From Gillisella vitis (GTDB lineage Bacteria; Pseudomonadota; Alphaproteobacteria; Rhizobiales; Rhizobiaceae), in the NCBI RefSeq assembly GCF_021559775.1, contig NZ_CP056047.1:992001-1056000 (forward strand): a DNA stretch of 64,000 bases. Reading direction: 5' to 3'. The translations under genes and the position numbers were made by a program. Positions 55,174 through 64,000 of the stretch are shown in pieces. Positions within the stretch are counted from its first letter, which is position 1; every line of letters begins with the position of its first letter. Under the pieces are notes generated by a model, which searched no databases, was not told the origin of the DNA, and was given only the letters and a program-made list of their open reading frames with translations.

Positions 55174-55933
55174 GGGGTGATGGTCCGATATCCTGCGGGC
55201 GCACGGTCTTGCGGCGTTTGATCAGCCAGCTGACGCCGATCAGGTCATGAATGCCGACCAGGGCGCGCTGAAGATTGTTATAATTGGAGGTTCCGGCATG
55301 GCGGTGCCGATGACCGACATCCACATGCGCCACCCGCCAGCCATAGGCGGAAAACAGCGCCGGCAGATAGCGATGCATGTGATTGAAAAACGGCAGGTCC
55401 AGAAACGCATCGCGCCGAAAGGCTTTTAGCCCGCAGCCCGTGTCGCGGGTCTTGTCCTGCAAGATGCTTTGGCGGATGCCATTGGCCAGACGCGAGGCAA
55501 CCTTCTTCGACAGCGTATCCTGCCGTCTGGCCCGCTGACCGGCAACAAGCCCAAGGTGGCTATCGGCACTTGTATCGAGAAGCGGCGCGACAAGACGGGG
55601 AATTTCCGAGGGTGGGTTCTGGCCGTCGCCATCCATGGTACAGATGATCGGTGCCCGCGCCGCGTTGACGCCCGAGTGGATCGCCGCCGATTGGCCGCCG
55701 GACACGGGATGATGCAGCACCCGTACCCATGGCTTGACGCTGGCCGCCTGCTTCAGCCGTGCAAGCGTGGCATCAGTTGAGCCGTCGTCCACGAAGATCG
55801 CTTCGAAATCTTCACCCTGACAGGCCGTCTCGATTTCCCCGATCAACAGGTCGATATTATCGGCCTCATTCTTCATGGGCACGACAACGGCAAAACGAGG
55901 TGAGGCAAAATGGGGGTGGGACTGGTCGGTCAT
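55166..55933 (-). CDS. GT2 polyprenyl-phosphate glycosyltransferase
   Basis: This cytoplasmic family 2 glycosyltransferase should make a polyprenyl-phosphate sugar for the ArnT-like enzyme of the same operon. The 255-residue protein has FAVVVPMKNEADNIDLLI, AIFVDDGSTDATL (the DxD-region acidic residues), CTMDGDGQNPPSEIP and RDTGCGLKAFRRD. It lacks the two C-terminal membrane helices of ArnC, so it is closer to dolichol-phosphate mannosyltransferase-like RgtE. It is first in the operon. Donor sugar is unproven. Confidence 0.87.
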   Translation of the reverse strand: MTDQSHPHFASPRFAVVVPMKNEADNIDLLIGEIETACQGEDFEAIFVDDGSTDATLARLKQAASVKPWVRVLHHPVSGGQSAAIHSGVNAARAPIICTMDGDGQNPPSEIPRLVAPLLDTSADSHLGLVAGQRARRQDTLSKKVASRLANGIRQSILQDKTRDTGCGLKAFRRDAFLDLPFFNHMHRYLPALFSAYGWRVAHVDVGHRHRHAGTSNYNNLQRALVGIHDLIGVSWLIKRRKTVRPQDIGPSPHE

Positions 55934-56279
55934 CTCTGTTCCAACGGCTTTCTATGCCGCCCCCATAGCCTGTTTTCAAGGGCGCGTCATCCGCCTTGAG
56001 CGCCTGTTGCCGGTGCTTTTCCCTGCATTTTAAAGGACCGACCCAATTTTGCCCGGTCATGCCCGGTTTTCAACGGTGCCAAGCTGCGCAAAGCGCGGTG
56101 GCAATGCTGCTTCGTCTTGCGCGTTCCGCGCATTTGTTCTAACCGGGAAGATGAAAATCACCTGTCGGAGCATTGCTGTTTTTTCCCGATTGCCGACCGC
56201 TCCGGCTTCTTTCTGTTTGTGCAATTCCTTTGGCGAAACCTCTCGTGTTTTGCCGGAATTGGTCTGAAAAGAGCATGTC
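55934..56279. other. divergent intergenic region between the GT2 operon and gatB
   Basis: This 346-base space must contain promoters for the lipid-glycosylation operon and for gatB. I found no gene with a ribosome-binding site, no strong terminator, and no long repeat. The gatB side ends GTCTGAAAAGAGCATGTC before the ATG. Confidence 0.5.
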
Positions 56280-57782
56280 ATGACCCTTGTCGATACGCGC
56301 ACCCCCGACCCGAAACGCCTGATTCCCGGCGCCACCGGCGATTGGGAAATCGTTATCGGCATGGAAGTTCATGCCCAGGTGTTGAGCCAGTCCAAGCTGT
56401 TTTCCGGGGCCTCGACGACATTTGGTAACGCACCGAACGACAATGTGTCGCTGGTTGATGCGGCGATGCCCGGCATGTTGCCTGTTATCAACGAGGAATG
56501 CGTTCGCCAGGCGGTGCGCACCGGTCTCGGCCTGAAGGCGAAAATCAACAAGCGTTCAATTTTTGACCGCAAGAACTATTTCTATCCCGACCTGCCGCAG
56601 GGCTACCAGATCTCGCAGTTCAAGGACCCGATTGTCGGGGAAGGCAAGATCATCATTTCGCTCGGACCCGATCGTCAGGGGAATTTCGAGGATATCGAAA
56701 TCGGCATCGAGCGGCTGCATCTGGAACAGGATGCCGGCAAGTCGATGCATGACCAGCATCCGACCATGTCCTATGTCGATCTGAACCGTTCCGGCGTGGC
56801 GCTGATGGAAATCGTTTCCAAGCCGGACATGCGCTCATCTGACGAAGCCAAGGCCTATATGACCAAGCTGCGCTCGATCGTGCGCTATCTCGGCACCTGC
56901 GACGGTAATATGGACGAAGGCTCGATGCGCGCCGACGTCAATGTCTCCGTGCGTAAGCCGGGCGGCGAATTCGGCACGCGCTGCGAAATCAAGAACGTCA
57001 ACTCCATCCGCTTCATCGGCCAGGCCATTGAATATGAAGCTCGTCGCCAGATCGCTATTCTGGAGGATGGCGGCTCGATTGATCAGGAAACCCGGCTGTT
57101 TGATCCGGGCAAGGGCGAGACCCGTTCGATGCGCTCCAAGGAGGATGCGCATGATTATCGCTATTTCCCTGATCCCGATTTGTTGCCGCTGGAATTCGAC
57201 GATGCCTTCGTGCAGGCCTTGAAGAAGGATCTGCCGGAATTGCCCGACGACAAGAAGGCGCGTTTTGTCGCCTCCCTGGGCCTTTCCGTCTATGATGCTT
57301 CGGTGCTGGTGTCTGAAAAGGCGATTGCCGATTATTACGAAGCCGTGGCTGCGGGCCGGGACGGCAAGATTGCCGCCAACTGGGTTATCAACGACCTGCT
57401 GGGTGCCTTGAACAAAGCCGGCAAAGGCATTGAAGAGACTCCGGTTTCACCTGCCCAGCTCGGCGGTATCATCGACCTGATCAAGGCCGAGACCATTTCC
57501 GGCAAGATCGCCAAGGACCTGTTTGAAATCGTCTTCAACGAAGGCGGTGATCCCGCCGATATCGTCGAGAGCCGGGGCATGAAACAGGTGACCGACACAG
57601 GCGCGATTGAAAAGGCTGTGGATGAAATCATCGCCGCCAATCCCGATCAGGTTGCCAAGGTGCTGGCCAAACCGACGCTGGCTGGCTGGTTTGTCGGTCA
57701 GGTGATGAAGGCGACCGGTGGCAAGGCCAATCCGCAGGCGGTGCAGGCGCTGGTCAAGGCCAAGCTCGGCCTGGAGGAGTAA
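56280..57782 (+). CDS. gatB: Asp/Glu-tRNA amidotransferase subunit B
   Basis: This subunit phosphorylates the tRNA-bound Asp or Glu and transfers ammonia made by GatA. In 500 residues it shows [51 protein letters not shown] sequence ([14 protein letters not shown]) and the C-terminal YqeY-like tail domain with [12 protein letters not shown]. It is separated from gatCA by two GNAT genes and the reverse-strand glycosylation operon. A GNAT gene begins 6 bases after its stop. Confidence 0.96.
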   Translation: MTLVDTRTPDPKRLIPGATGDWEIVIGMEVHAQVLSQSKLFSGASTTFGNAPNDNVSLVDAAMPGMLPVINEECVRQAVRTGLGLKAKINKRSIFDRKNYFYPDLPQGYQISQFKDPIVGEGKIIISLGPDRQGNFEDIEIGIERLHLEQDAGKSMHDQHPTMSYVDLNRSGVALMEIVSKPDMRSSDEAKAYMTKLRSIVRYLGTCDGNMDEGSMRADVNVSVRKPGGEFGTRCEIKNVNSIRFIGQAIEYEARRQIAILEDGGSIDQETRLFDPGKGETRSMRSKEDAHDYRYFPDPDLLPLEFDDAFVQALKKDLPELPDDKKARFVASLGLSVYDASVLVSEKAIADYYEAVAAGRDGKIAANWVINDLLGALNKAGKGIEETPVSPAQLGGIIDLIKAETISGKIAKDLFEIVFNEGGDPADIVESRGMKQVTDTGAIEKAVDEIIAANPDQVAKVLAKPTLAGWFVGQVMKATGGKANPQAVQALVKAKLGLEE

Positions 57783-57788
57783 AGTCCG

Positions 57789-58307
57789 ATGTTCTTCATC
57801 CGCACCGCCAATGACCGAGATCTGGAAAAGGTGCGGGTGCTGCTGTCGGAAACCTGGCATGCCACCTATGACAGCATCTATGGCGTGGCCAAGGTGCAGA
57901 AGATCATCGATACCTGGCATTCGACTGCCGCGCTGAAGGCGCGGCTGGCGAAAAAGGGCGGCGAATTTCTGGTGGCTGACGATGGCAAGCGCCTCGGCGG
58001 CATGGGTTTTGCCGCCATGGCTGATAATATGGCCAAGACCGCCATTCTGCATCAGCTGTACGTCCATCCCAGCTTTCACCGCCAGGGCATTGGCACTGAC
58101 ATTCTGGCCGAACTGGAAACCTGCTTCCCGGACGCCGAGATCCTGCGGCTGGACGTGGAGCCGAAGAATACAGGTGCAGTGGCTTTTTACACCACTCACG
58201 GCTTTGTGGAGGTCGATCGCACCCAGAACTGCGGGGTGGCGGGTAGCGGCATTGAAGGCCTGGTCATGGAAAAGCCGCTGGTCAATGTTTTATCCGGGCC
58301 ATTCTAG
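57789..58307 (+). CDS. GNAT-family N-acetyltransferase directly after gatB
   Basis: This 172-residue acetyltransferase has the acetyl-CoA loop FHRQGIGTDILAELE at about 98-112 and YTTHGFVEVDRTQN near the end. It starts 6 bases after gatB with GGAGGAGTAAAGT upstream, so it is cotranscribed with gatB. The substrate is unknown. Confidence 0.82.
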   Translation: MFFIRTANDRDLEKVRVLLSETWHATYDSIYGVAKVQKIIDTWHSTAALKARLAKKGGEFLVADDGKRLGGMGFAAMADNMAKTAILHQLYVHPSFHRQGIGTDILAELETCFPDAEILRLDVEPKNTGAVAFYTTHGFVEVDRTQNCGVAGSGIEGLVMEKPLVNVLSGPF

Positions 58308-58346
58308 GGCATTTATAGCTGTCAGCCCGAAACCTTCAGGATCATC

Positions 58347-58808
58347 ATGCTCCCCTTGATTATTCGTCCGGCGCAAGAAAATGATATTGTCGCCATTGTT
58401 GCGCTATTTGCCGCTGACGATCTTGGTGGCCACGGCGATACCACAGACCCCGATGCCCTGCCGGACTATCTTGCTGCCTTTCGGCGCATCGCCGCGTCGA
58501 GCAACGAAGTTCTGTATGTTGCGGAGCGTGATGGCGCGGTGGTTGGCACTTTCCAGACCATGATCACTACGACATTGACCGGGCGCGGTTCGTCTTCGAT
58601 GATCGTCGAGGCCGTGCAGACACGGGCCGATTGCCGGGGGCAGGGGATTGGTGCGCAAATGATCGAATTCTGCCTGGAACGGGCTAGGGCTGAAGGTCTA
58701 CGCCTGGTGCAGTTGTCTTCGAACGCAGTGAGGCTCGACGCGCATCGATTTTACGAGCGGTTGGGCTTTAGCAAGAGCCATTTTGGCTTCAAGTTCAAGT
58801 TGAAATGA
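58347..58808 (+). CDS. GNAT-family N-acetyltransferase
   Basis: This 153-residue acetyltransferase has an N-terminal IIRPAQENDIVAIVALF, the acetyl-CoA loop CRGQGIGAQMIEFCLE near 94-109 and FYERLGFSKSHFGFK at the end. It follows another GNAT gene by 39 bases. The pattern of GNAT pairs after gatA and after gatB is described as a finding. Confidence 0.83.
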   Translation: MLPLIIRPAQENDIVAIVALFAADDLGGHGDTTDPDALPDYLAAFRRIAASSNEVLYVAERDGAVVGTFQTMITTTLTGRGSSSMIVEAVQTRADCRGQGIGAQMIEFCLERARAEGLRLVQLSSNAVRLDAHRFYERLGFSKSHFGFKFKLK

Positions 58809-58908
58809 ACAGGGCTTTGGCCCGAATCTCTGGACAAGCGCTCGTCAAGGCGTCATAAGCAGATCATCATTGAAAGCCGCCGGACCGTGGCGGAGCCGAG
58901 GAAAAGAC

Positions 58909-59307
58909 ATGAAGCAGCTTTTGTTGCAGATTTTCACCTGGTGGAGTGGCCAGACCGTCGGAACCCGTTTCTTCACCTGGCGTGAAGGTAAGCGCGTTGG
59001 CGAAGACGAAGCTGGCAATGTCTACTATGAAGGCGGCATGAGCAGCTTCGGCTTGCAACGTCGCTGGGTGATTTACAACGGCTACGCTGACGCCTCCGCC
59101 ATTCCGCCTGGCTGGCATGGCTGGATGCATCACCGCACCGACGTGCCGCCCACCAAGGACAATTACGTGCCACGGGAATGGGAAAAGCCGCATGAGGCGA
59201 ACCTGACCGGCACCGCCAAAGCCTATCGTCCGCAGGGCTCGATTGCTGCAACCGGTGCTCGTCCCCGCGTCACCGGTGACTACGACGCCTGGACGCCCGG
59301 CAACTAA
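58909..59307 (+). CDS. NDUFA12-family complex I accessory protein
   Basis: This 132-residue protein is the bacterial counterpart of mitochondrial NDUFA12 (B17.2), a peripheral-arm accessory subunit of complex I. It begins MKQLLLQIFTWWSGQTVGTR and has VGEDEAGNVYYEGG, RRWVIYNGYADAS and IPPGWHGWMHHRTDVPP. Alphaproteobacteria are the only bacteria known to carry this subunit. The nuo genes are at the other end of this window, so it acts in trans. The chosen ATG has a GAGGAAAAGAC upstream. A DUF2155 gene follows, a common pairing. Confidence 0.93.
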   Translation: MKQLLLQIFTWWSGQTVGTRFFTWREGKRVGEDEAGNVYYEGGMSSFGLQRRWVIYNGYADASAIPPGWHGWMHHRTDVPPTKDNYVPREWEKPHEANLTGTAKAYRPQGSIAATGARPRVTGDYDAWTPGN

Positions 59308-59528
59308 CAGATATTTTGTGAGCGCATGACGGTGTTAACGCGTTATGCGCTCTTCCGGTTTTGGCCACAAATTTCCGGTACATGGGTTTGTCAGCGTTTT
59401 CCTGCTGATATTTGTTTTTGCGCATAGGGTGGACGTGTCTGCAATTCGGACCGCCGGTCCGACTGCTGGCGCATTTGAAAATTGGCCCATCTGAGCGACG
59501 ACGGCCGGAAACGACAGGAATACGATCT

Positions 59529-59954
59529 GTGAAACAGACGAAAAGGGTGTTGAGAGCGGTTCTGGCAGCAACCAGCCTCACCGTAGCGTTCTCGATAACG
59601 GCCACTGTTCCAGCCGATGCCGCCCGCATTTCCAACGCCGTCGCGGTCTTTTCGGGTTTGGACAAGATAACCGGGCGGATTACCGAATTCGACGTCTATC
59701 TCAATGAGACAGTCCAGTTCGGCGCCTTGCAGGTGACGCCCAAGGCCTGTTACTCCCGCGATGAAACCGAGGCGCAGCATGTCGACGCCTTCGTGCAGGT
59801 CGACGAAATCACCCTGGACCGTCGCATTCGCCAGATCTTTTCAGGCTGGATGTTTGCCGATAGCCCGGCGCTGAACGCCATCGAGCACCCGATCTACGAT
59901 GTCTGGCTGAAGGATTGCAAGCAGACCTCCGACGTGCCGAAACCGGCGAAATAA
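59529..59954 (+). CDS. DUF2155 family secreted protein
   Basis: This 141-residue protein has an N-terminal signal peptide (VKQTKRVLRAVLAATSLTVA, cleavage near ADA-AR) and a compact periplasmic domain: GLDKITGRITEFDVYLNETV, then CYSRDETEAQHVDAFVQVDE. It belongs to DUF2155, which usually follows the NDUFA12 gene in alphaproteobacteria. The start is GTG with AGGAA eight bases upstream; no ATG is suitable. Function is unknown. Confidence 0.85.
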   Translation: MKQTKRVLRAVLAATSLTVAFSITATVPADAARISNAVAVFSGLDKITGRITEFDVYLNETVQFGALQVTPKACYSRDETEAQHVDAFVQVDEITLDRRIRQIFSGWMFADSPALNAIEHPIYDVWLKDCKQTSDVPKPAK

Positions 59955-59984
59955 GCCCAGAGCTGAATGTTGGAAAGCTGTTTG

Positions 59985-60623
59985 TTACGGACTTATTTCT
60001 TCCGGCAATAAAAACGGCACATTGGCCATAGTTACGGCCTCTTCCAGCATCTTGCTGTACTCGTCTTTCGCCACATCTATCGCCCCGAATGTTTTCAGAT
60101 GCTCGGTGGTAAACTGGGTGTCGAGAAGCACGAAACCCTGCGCCCGTAGCCTTTCGACCAGATGCACAAGACAGATTTTCGATGCGTTGGAACGGCGGGA
60201 AAACATGCTTTCGCCGAAGAAGGCCGCCCCCAGGGACACGCCGTAAAGGCCGCCGACCAGCTCATCACCTTCAAAGGCTTCGACGCTATGGGCGTGGCCC
60301 ATCTGAAACAGGGCTGTGTATAGATCGCGGATTGTCTGGTTGATCCAGGTGCTGGGCCGGTCCGGTGCGGGCTCGGCGCATTTGTCCAGAACCGCTGCAA
60401 AAGCCGTATCGAAGCGGATATCAAACGGCTTTTGTCGGATAATCTTGGCCAGGCTTTTGGAATAGTGAAAGCTGTCGAGGGGAATGATGCCCCGCAGGTC
60501 AGGCTCGACCCAGAACAGTTCCGGGTCGTCGCTGGATTCGGCCATGGGAAATAGGCCGATGGAATAGGCGCGCAACAGGATATCGGGCGTTATACTTTTA
60601 TCCTTGCTGCTGCGCCGCCCCAT
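59985..60623 (-). CDS. aat: leucyl/phenylalanyl-tRNA--protein transferase
   Basis: This enzyme adds Leu or Phe to proteins with N-terminal Lys or Arg, marking them for ClpAP (N-degron pathway). The 212-residue protein shows [41 protein letters not shown] and [15 protein letters not shown], which match the family closely. It is convergent with the DUF2155 gene and shares a strand with accC, 9 bases downstream of accC's stop. Confidence 0.94.
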   Translation of the reverse strand: MGRRSSKDKSITPDILLRAYSIGLFPMAESSDDPELFWVEPDLRGIIPLDSFHYSKSLAKIIRQKPFDIRFDTAFAAVLDKCAEPAPDRPSTWINQTIRDLYTALFQMGHAHSVEAFEGDELVGGLYGVSLGAAFFGESMFSRRSNASKICLVHLVERLRAQGFVLLDTQFTTEHLKTFGAIDVAKDEYSKMLEEAVTMANVPFLLPEEISP

Positions 60624-60632
60624 TCTTTGTCC

Positions 60633-61985
60633 TTATTTCGTGGACGTCTTGGCCAGATAGTGCTCCAGCCAATGGATGTCGTAATCGCCCTTGGCAATAT
60701 CCGGATTGTTGATCAGATCCTGGAACAATGGCAGGGTCGTCTTGATCCCGTCAATGACGAATTCATCGAGAACCCGCCGCAGGCGCATCATGCATTCTTC
60801 GCGGGTGCGACCATGCACGATCAGCTTGCCGATCAGGCTGTCATAGTAAGGCGGGATCTTGTAGCCGGCATAGGCGCCGGAATCCACCCGCACCCCAAGC
60901 CCGCCTGGAGCGTGGAAATGGGTGATGGTGCCCGGAGACGGCGTGAAGGTGCGCGGGTCTTCGGCATTGATGCGGCATTCGATGGCATGGCCACGGAATT
61001 CCACTTCTTCCTGCGTCACCGACAGGCCTGCGCCCGATGCAACGCGGATCTGTTCATAGACCAGATCGATGCCGGTAATGGCTTCCGTGACCGGATGCTC
61101 CACCTGCAAACGGGTGTTCATTTCAATGAAATAGAACTCACCGTTTTCATAGAGGAACTCGATCGTACCAGCGCCGCGATATTTCAGCTTTTTCATGGCG
61201 TCGGCGCAGATCTGGCCGATCTTCATCCGCTGTTCCTGGGTGAGGGCAGGCGAATTCGCCTCTTCCCAGACTTTCTGGTGACGGCGCTGAAGCGAGCAAT
61301 CGCGTTCGCCCAGATGAATGGCATTGCCTTCACCATCGCCGAATACCTGGATTTCGATATGCCGGGGCGTACCGAGATATTTTTCCATATAGACGGCGTC
61401 GTTACCAAAAGCAGCAGCGGCTTCCGAACGGGCTGTGGAAACGGCTTCTTCCAGCTCTGCTTCGGTGTTCGCGACTTTCATCCCGCGTCCGCCGCCGCCT
61501 GCCGTTGCCTTGATCAGCACCGGAAAGCCGATTTCACGGGCGATCTCCAGCGCTGTTTCCGGCTTCACTTCGCCGGCAGAACCTGGAACCACGGGAATGC
61601 CGAGGGATTTTGCGGTTTCCTTGGCGGTAATCTTGTCGCCCATCAGCCGGATATGATCGGCGGTCGGTCCGATGAAGGTAATGCCATGGGCGTCGAGAAT
61701 ATCGGCGAACTTGGAATTTTCCGAGAGGAAGCCGTAGCCGGGATGGACGGCGTCCGCCCCGGTGATTTCACAGGCGGCAACAATCTGGTGAATGTTCAGA
61801 TAGCTGTCACGCGAGGGTGGTGGGCCGATGCAGACGCTTTCGTCGGCAAGGCGTACATGCATGGCGTCGGCATCCGCTGTGGAATGCACGGCAACGGAGG
61901 CAATGCCAAGCTCCTTGCAGGCGCGCAGCACGCGAAGGGCGATTTCGCCGCGATTGGCGATGAGTATTTTTGAGATGACTGGCAT
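60633..61985 (-). CDS. accC: acetyl-CoA carboxylase biotin carboxylase subunit
   Basis: This ATP-grasp enzyme carboxylates the biotin on AccB, the first step of fatty-acid synthesis. The start [20 protein letters not shown], the glycine-rich ATP loop [12 protein letters not shown] near 160-170 and [13 protein letters not shown] near 285-297 are present. The 450-residue length is normal. The ATG follows the accB stop by 4 bases; the longer frame overlaps accB and is rejected. Confidence 0.96.
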   Translation of the reverse strand: MPVISKILIANRGEIALRVLRACKELGIASVAVHSTADADAMHVRLADESVCIGPPPSRDSYLNIHQIVAACEITGADAVHPGYGFLSENSKFADILDAHGITFIGPTADHIRLMGDKITAKETAKSLGIPVVPGSAGEVKPETALEIAREIGFPVLIKATAGGGGRGMKVANTEAELEEAVSTARSEAAAAFGNDAVYMEKYLGTPRHIEIQVFGDGEGNAIHLGERDCSLQRRHQKVWEEANSPALTQEQRMKIGQICADAMKKLKYRGAGTIEFLYENGEFYFIEMNTRLQVEHPVTEAITGIDLVYEQIRVASGAGLSVTQEEVEFRGHAIECRINAEDPRTFTPSPGTITHFHAPGGLGVRVDSGAYAGYKIPPYYDSLIGKLIVHGRTREECMMRLRRVLDEFVIDGIKTTLPLFQDLINNPDIAKGDYDIHWLEHYLAKTSTK

Positions 61986-61989
61986 CGGC

Positions 61990-62478
61990 TTACTCGATGA
62001 TGACCATGGCTTCGCCATATTCGACCGGGCTTGCATCGTCGATGAGGATTTCGACGACCTTGCCGGAACGAGGCGAAGGGATCTGGTTCATTGTCTTCAT
62101 GGCTTCGATGATCAGCAGCGTCTGGCCTTCCTTGACCGTCGAGCCGACTTCGATGAAGGGCTTTGAACCGGGGGCGGGGGACATATAGACCGTGCCGACC
62201 ATGGGAGCCGTTACGGCTTTGGACAGATCGCGGGCAGCAGGAGCCGCTACCGCGACCGGAGCAGGTGCTGCGGCAGGTGCCGGGGCACCATAAGGCGCGC
62301 CATACTGCATCTGCGGCATTGCCATCATCTGCGGAGCCACCATTTGCGGCGCGGCGCGGGAAACGCGAATTCTCAGCGCATCCTGTTCCACTTCGATCTC
62401 GCTCAGATCGGTCTCGTTCAAGATATTCGCCAGCTCGCGGATAAGCGCCTGATCGATGCCGGTTTTCTTCTCTGCCAT
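61990..62478 (-). CDS. accB: biotin carboxyl carrier protein of acetyl-CoA carboxylase
   Basis: This 162-residue carrier holds biotin on K128 in EAMKTMNQI. The N-terminus ([20 protein letters not shown]) is followed by an Ala/Pro/Met-rich linker at about 44-82 and the biotinyl domain with the thumb near [14 protein letters not shown]. The start [10 protein letters not shown] is chosen because AACCTCCATG reads as GGAGGTT on the coding strand just upstream of the ATG. accC follows at 4 bases, aroQ precedes at 25. Confidence 0.96.
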   Translation of the reverse strand: MAEKKTGIDQALIRELANILNETDLSEIEVEQDALRIRVSRAAPQMVAPQMMAMPQMQYGAPYGAPAPAAAPAPVAVAAPAARDLSKAVTAPMVGTVYMSPAPGSKPFIEVGSTVKEGQTLLIIEAMKTMNQIPSPRSGKVVEILIDDASPVEYGEAMVIIE

Positions 62479-62503
62479 GGAGGTTGTCCCTGAATTTCTT
62501 GTT

Positions 62504-62941
62504 CTATCGTGTGAGGTTATCAAGCGCTTGCAGCGCCAGGAGGTAGGAATGCGGTCCGAAGCCGCAAATAACTCCCTTGGCGGCGGGCGCTATCATTGAG
62601 GTATGGCGGAATTCTTCCCGCGCGTGGACATTCGAAATATGCACTTCGACGACCGGAACAGCAATCGCTCGCATGGCGTCATGCAGCGCGATTGATGTAT
62701 GCGTATAGGCACCGGCATTGAGCGCGACACCGGCAGCTTTATCGCCCGCTTCATGCAGCCAATCGACCAGATCGCCCTCATGATTGCTCTGGCGGCAGTC
62801 GACGGCAATGCCGAGCTGTTCACCGAACCGAACGCACTCCGTTTCGATGTCGGACAGTGTCTTGCCGCCGTAAATCCCGGGCTCCCGCTTGCCAAGCGCA
62901 TTCAGATTGGGGCCGTTCAGCACGAAAATTGTTCTGCTCAT
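62504..62941 (-). CDS. aroQ: 3-dehydroquinate dehydratase, type II
   Basis: This shikimate-pathway enzyme dehydrates 3-dehydroquinate. The 145-residue protein has NGPNLNALGKREPGIYGG with catalytic Y24, the loop ending NAGAYTHTSIALHDA, and VEVHISNVHAREEFRHTS with the active-site His. aroQ-accB-accC is a conserved order in alphaproteobacteria and other bacteria. Confidence 0.96.
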   Translation of the reverse strand: MSRTIFVLNGPNLNALGKREPGIYGGKTLSDIETECVRFGEQLGIAVDCRQSNHEGDLVDWLHEAGDKAAGVALNAGAYTHTSIALHDAMRAIAVPVVEVHISNVHAREEFRHTSMIAPAAKGVICGFGPHSYLLALQALDNLTR

Positions 62942-63066
62942 TGCTGTTCCGTCGCGTTTTCGACCGCCTCCTATAAACCGGCATCCGTTGAAGGAAAAGC
63001 CCTTTGCGCTTTTCTCCCTATGGCTTCACTGTAAAATCAGCTGGATATCGCGACTATCTGGTGGAT

Positions 63067-63828
63067 TCAGCAGGTTGATTTGCCGCAGGTGCGAACATTC
63101 GTCAGCTTCTCCTGGAGAGCATCTGCGCCGATGGCACCGGAAACCAGTTCATTGCCGATCACATAGGCGGGTGTGCCGTTGATGCCTAGGTCCTGGGCCA
63201 GTTGATAGACCTTTTTGACGGACGTGTCATTGGGGCTGTCAGTCATTTCCTTACGAAGGGCTGCTTCCGAAACCCCCAGCATCACACCCGCATCGATGGC
63301 GCTTTCCTGCGTGGCGCGACCTTCACTGCCAAGCAGGGCATGGTGGAAGTCGCTGTATTTTTCCGGTGCCAGCTTGCGGAATGCGTCTGCAACGCGGTGT
63401 GCGGCCACCGAATCTGGCCCAAGAATCGGGAATTCCTTCAAGACGAACCGCACATTCTTATCGGTCTTCAGGATGGTATCCATGTCGGCCAGCGCATGGC
63501 GGCAATAGCCGCAATTATAGTCGAAGAACTCAACGATGGTAACGTCACCCTTCGGATTGCCAAGGACGATATCATCCTTCGAATTGAAGATCTCAGCCTT
63601 GTTGCGTTCAATGCCGCTGGAGGCCTGGCTGGCGCGGGCCTCTTCCTGCTTCTTTTGCAAGGCGTCCTGCACGTCGAGCATGATTTCCGGATGGGCGATC
63701 AGATATTCCTTGATGAAGTCGCCGATTTCTTGCTTCTGCTTGTCATCCAGCGCGTAAGCCGGAGCGCCAAGGCCGGTCGAGGCAATGAGCGTTGCCAAAA
63801 CGGCAGTGCGAAAAAATCGTATCTTCAT
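63067..63828 (-). CDS. DsbA-family thiol-disulfide oxidoreductase
   Basis: This periplasmic oxidoreductase has a signal peptide (MKIRFFRTAVLATLIASTGL, cleavage near AYA-LD), a helical N-terminal segment, and a thioredoxin-like domain with redox pair C106-x2-C109 (NCGYC) and the cis-proline loop GTPAY near 222. At 253 residues it resembles BdbD/Com1-type DsbA. The extreme C-terminus adds an unusual C-x4-C (TCGKSTC). It lies about 125 bases upstream of aroQ on the same strand; that gap shows no gene. Confidence 0.9.
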   Translation of the reverse strand: MKIRFFRTAVLATLIASTGLGAPAYALDDKQKQEIGDFIKEYLIAHPEIMLDVQDALQKKQEEARASQASSGIERNKAEIFNSKDDIVLGNPKGDVTIVEFFDYNCGYCRHALADMDTILKTDKNVRFVLKEFPILGPDSVAAHRVADAFRKLAPEKYSDFHHALLGSEGRATQESAIDAGVMLGVSEAALRKEMTDSPNDTSVKKVYQLAQDLGINGTPAYVIGNELVSGAIGADALQEKLTNVRTCGKSTC

Positions 63829-64000
63829 GTCAATCCTCGTCTCTGGCCATTGTCTTCGGCCATCATTTTTGGCCTGCGTTTTCGGCGGCATGCATGTCCG
63901 CCAAGCCGGTCTTGGGGCTTTGTGCCAGCCGCAGCGCTGGCGGTCTAGTCTGTCCGGTTATTTTCGTGGTCAATCCACCTCGAAATGGACGTGTGACCGT
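63829..64000. other. window edge upstream of the DsbA-like gene
   Basis: About 170 bases lie beyond the DsbA start. A reverse-strand frame stays open from the edge to 63863 for about 45 codons, so the end of a neighbouring gene cannot be excluded, but its composition does not look coding and nothing is recognisable. Confidence 0.25.

Noticed and set aside
60627..61973. Forward frame of 448 codons opposite accC
   Set aside because: Shadow of accC.
63863..64000. Open reverse-strand frame reaching the window edge
   Set aside because: Too short, and composition and content do not look coding; the adjacent sequence would be needed to decide.
1..64000. tRNA, rRNA, tmRNA, RNase P RNA, insertion sequences, prophage
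   Set aside because: I scanned for conserved cores and transposase- or integrase-like proteins by eye and saw none; a tool search could still find a divergent RNA.

Overview
The window is chromosomal DNA of an alphaproteobacterium, almost certainly a member of the Rhizobiaceae (Agrobacterium/Allorhizobium/Rhizobium group). This rests on gene order and family membership. The complex I operon runs into birA, RNase J, methylmalonyl-CoA epimerase, DUF1467, a short proS, lolC, lolD and dnaE. After that come divK-pleD, rpmG, DUF983, rnr, topA, dprA, plsY, and a pyrC-like gene with pyrB. The species cannot be fixed from the sequence. Nothing suggests a plasmid, phage or IS element, and I found no tRNA, rRNA or CRISPR array.

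Layout. Bases 1-14163 hold a type-I NADH dehydrogenase operon from the truncated nuoD to nuoN. It includes two extra genes, a small unknown ORF after nuoD and a helix-hairpin-helix protein between nuoF and nuoG, and two gaps containing hairpins. birA and rnj follow with overlapping starts. A divergent RidA-like/TetR pair with its own inverted-repeat operator sits between mce and the DUF1467 gene. A reverse-strand small RNA resembling alpha-r9 (Smr9C) lies before proS. lolC-lolD, a 28-residue membrane peptide and dnaE come next, then a reverse-strand L,D-transpeptidase, DNA polymerase IV, a HAD hydrolase and a DUF3572 protein.

The middle has the cell-cycle pair divK-pleD, a roughly 1-kb AT-rich then structured gap, rpmG, an MFS transporter, DUF983, RNase R and topoisomerase I. 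dprA, plsY and pyrC'-pyrB follow; this PyrC copy has lost its catalytic residues. The last third contains aidB, ruvX, a UPF0173 hydrolase and gatC-gatA, then two GNAT genes and a three-gene lipid-glycosylation operon (GT39, small LpxB-N protein, GT2). gatB and two more GNAT genes come next, followed by an NDUFA12-like complex I accessory protein, a DUF2155 protein, aat, accB-accC, aroQ and a DsbA-like oxidoreductase.

How the genes work together. The nuo genes build the respiratory proton pump, and the NDUFA12 homologue far downstream probably helps assemble it. birA supplies the ligase that biotinylates AccB, the partner of AccC in fatty-acid synthesis. gatC, gatA and gatB, split by about 4 kb, form the tRNA-dependent amidotransferase. 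DivK and PleD connect phosphorelay signalling to c-di-GMP. Most of the window is housekeeping. The most interesting material is in the small RNA, the degenerate PyrC, the RidA/TetR insertion, the structured intergenic regions, the repeated palindromes and the small membrane proteins.
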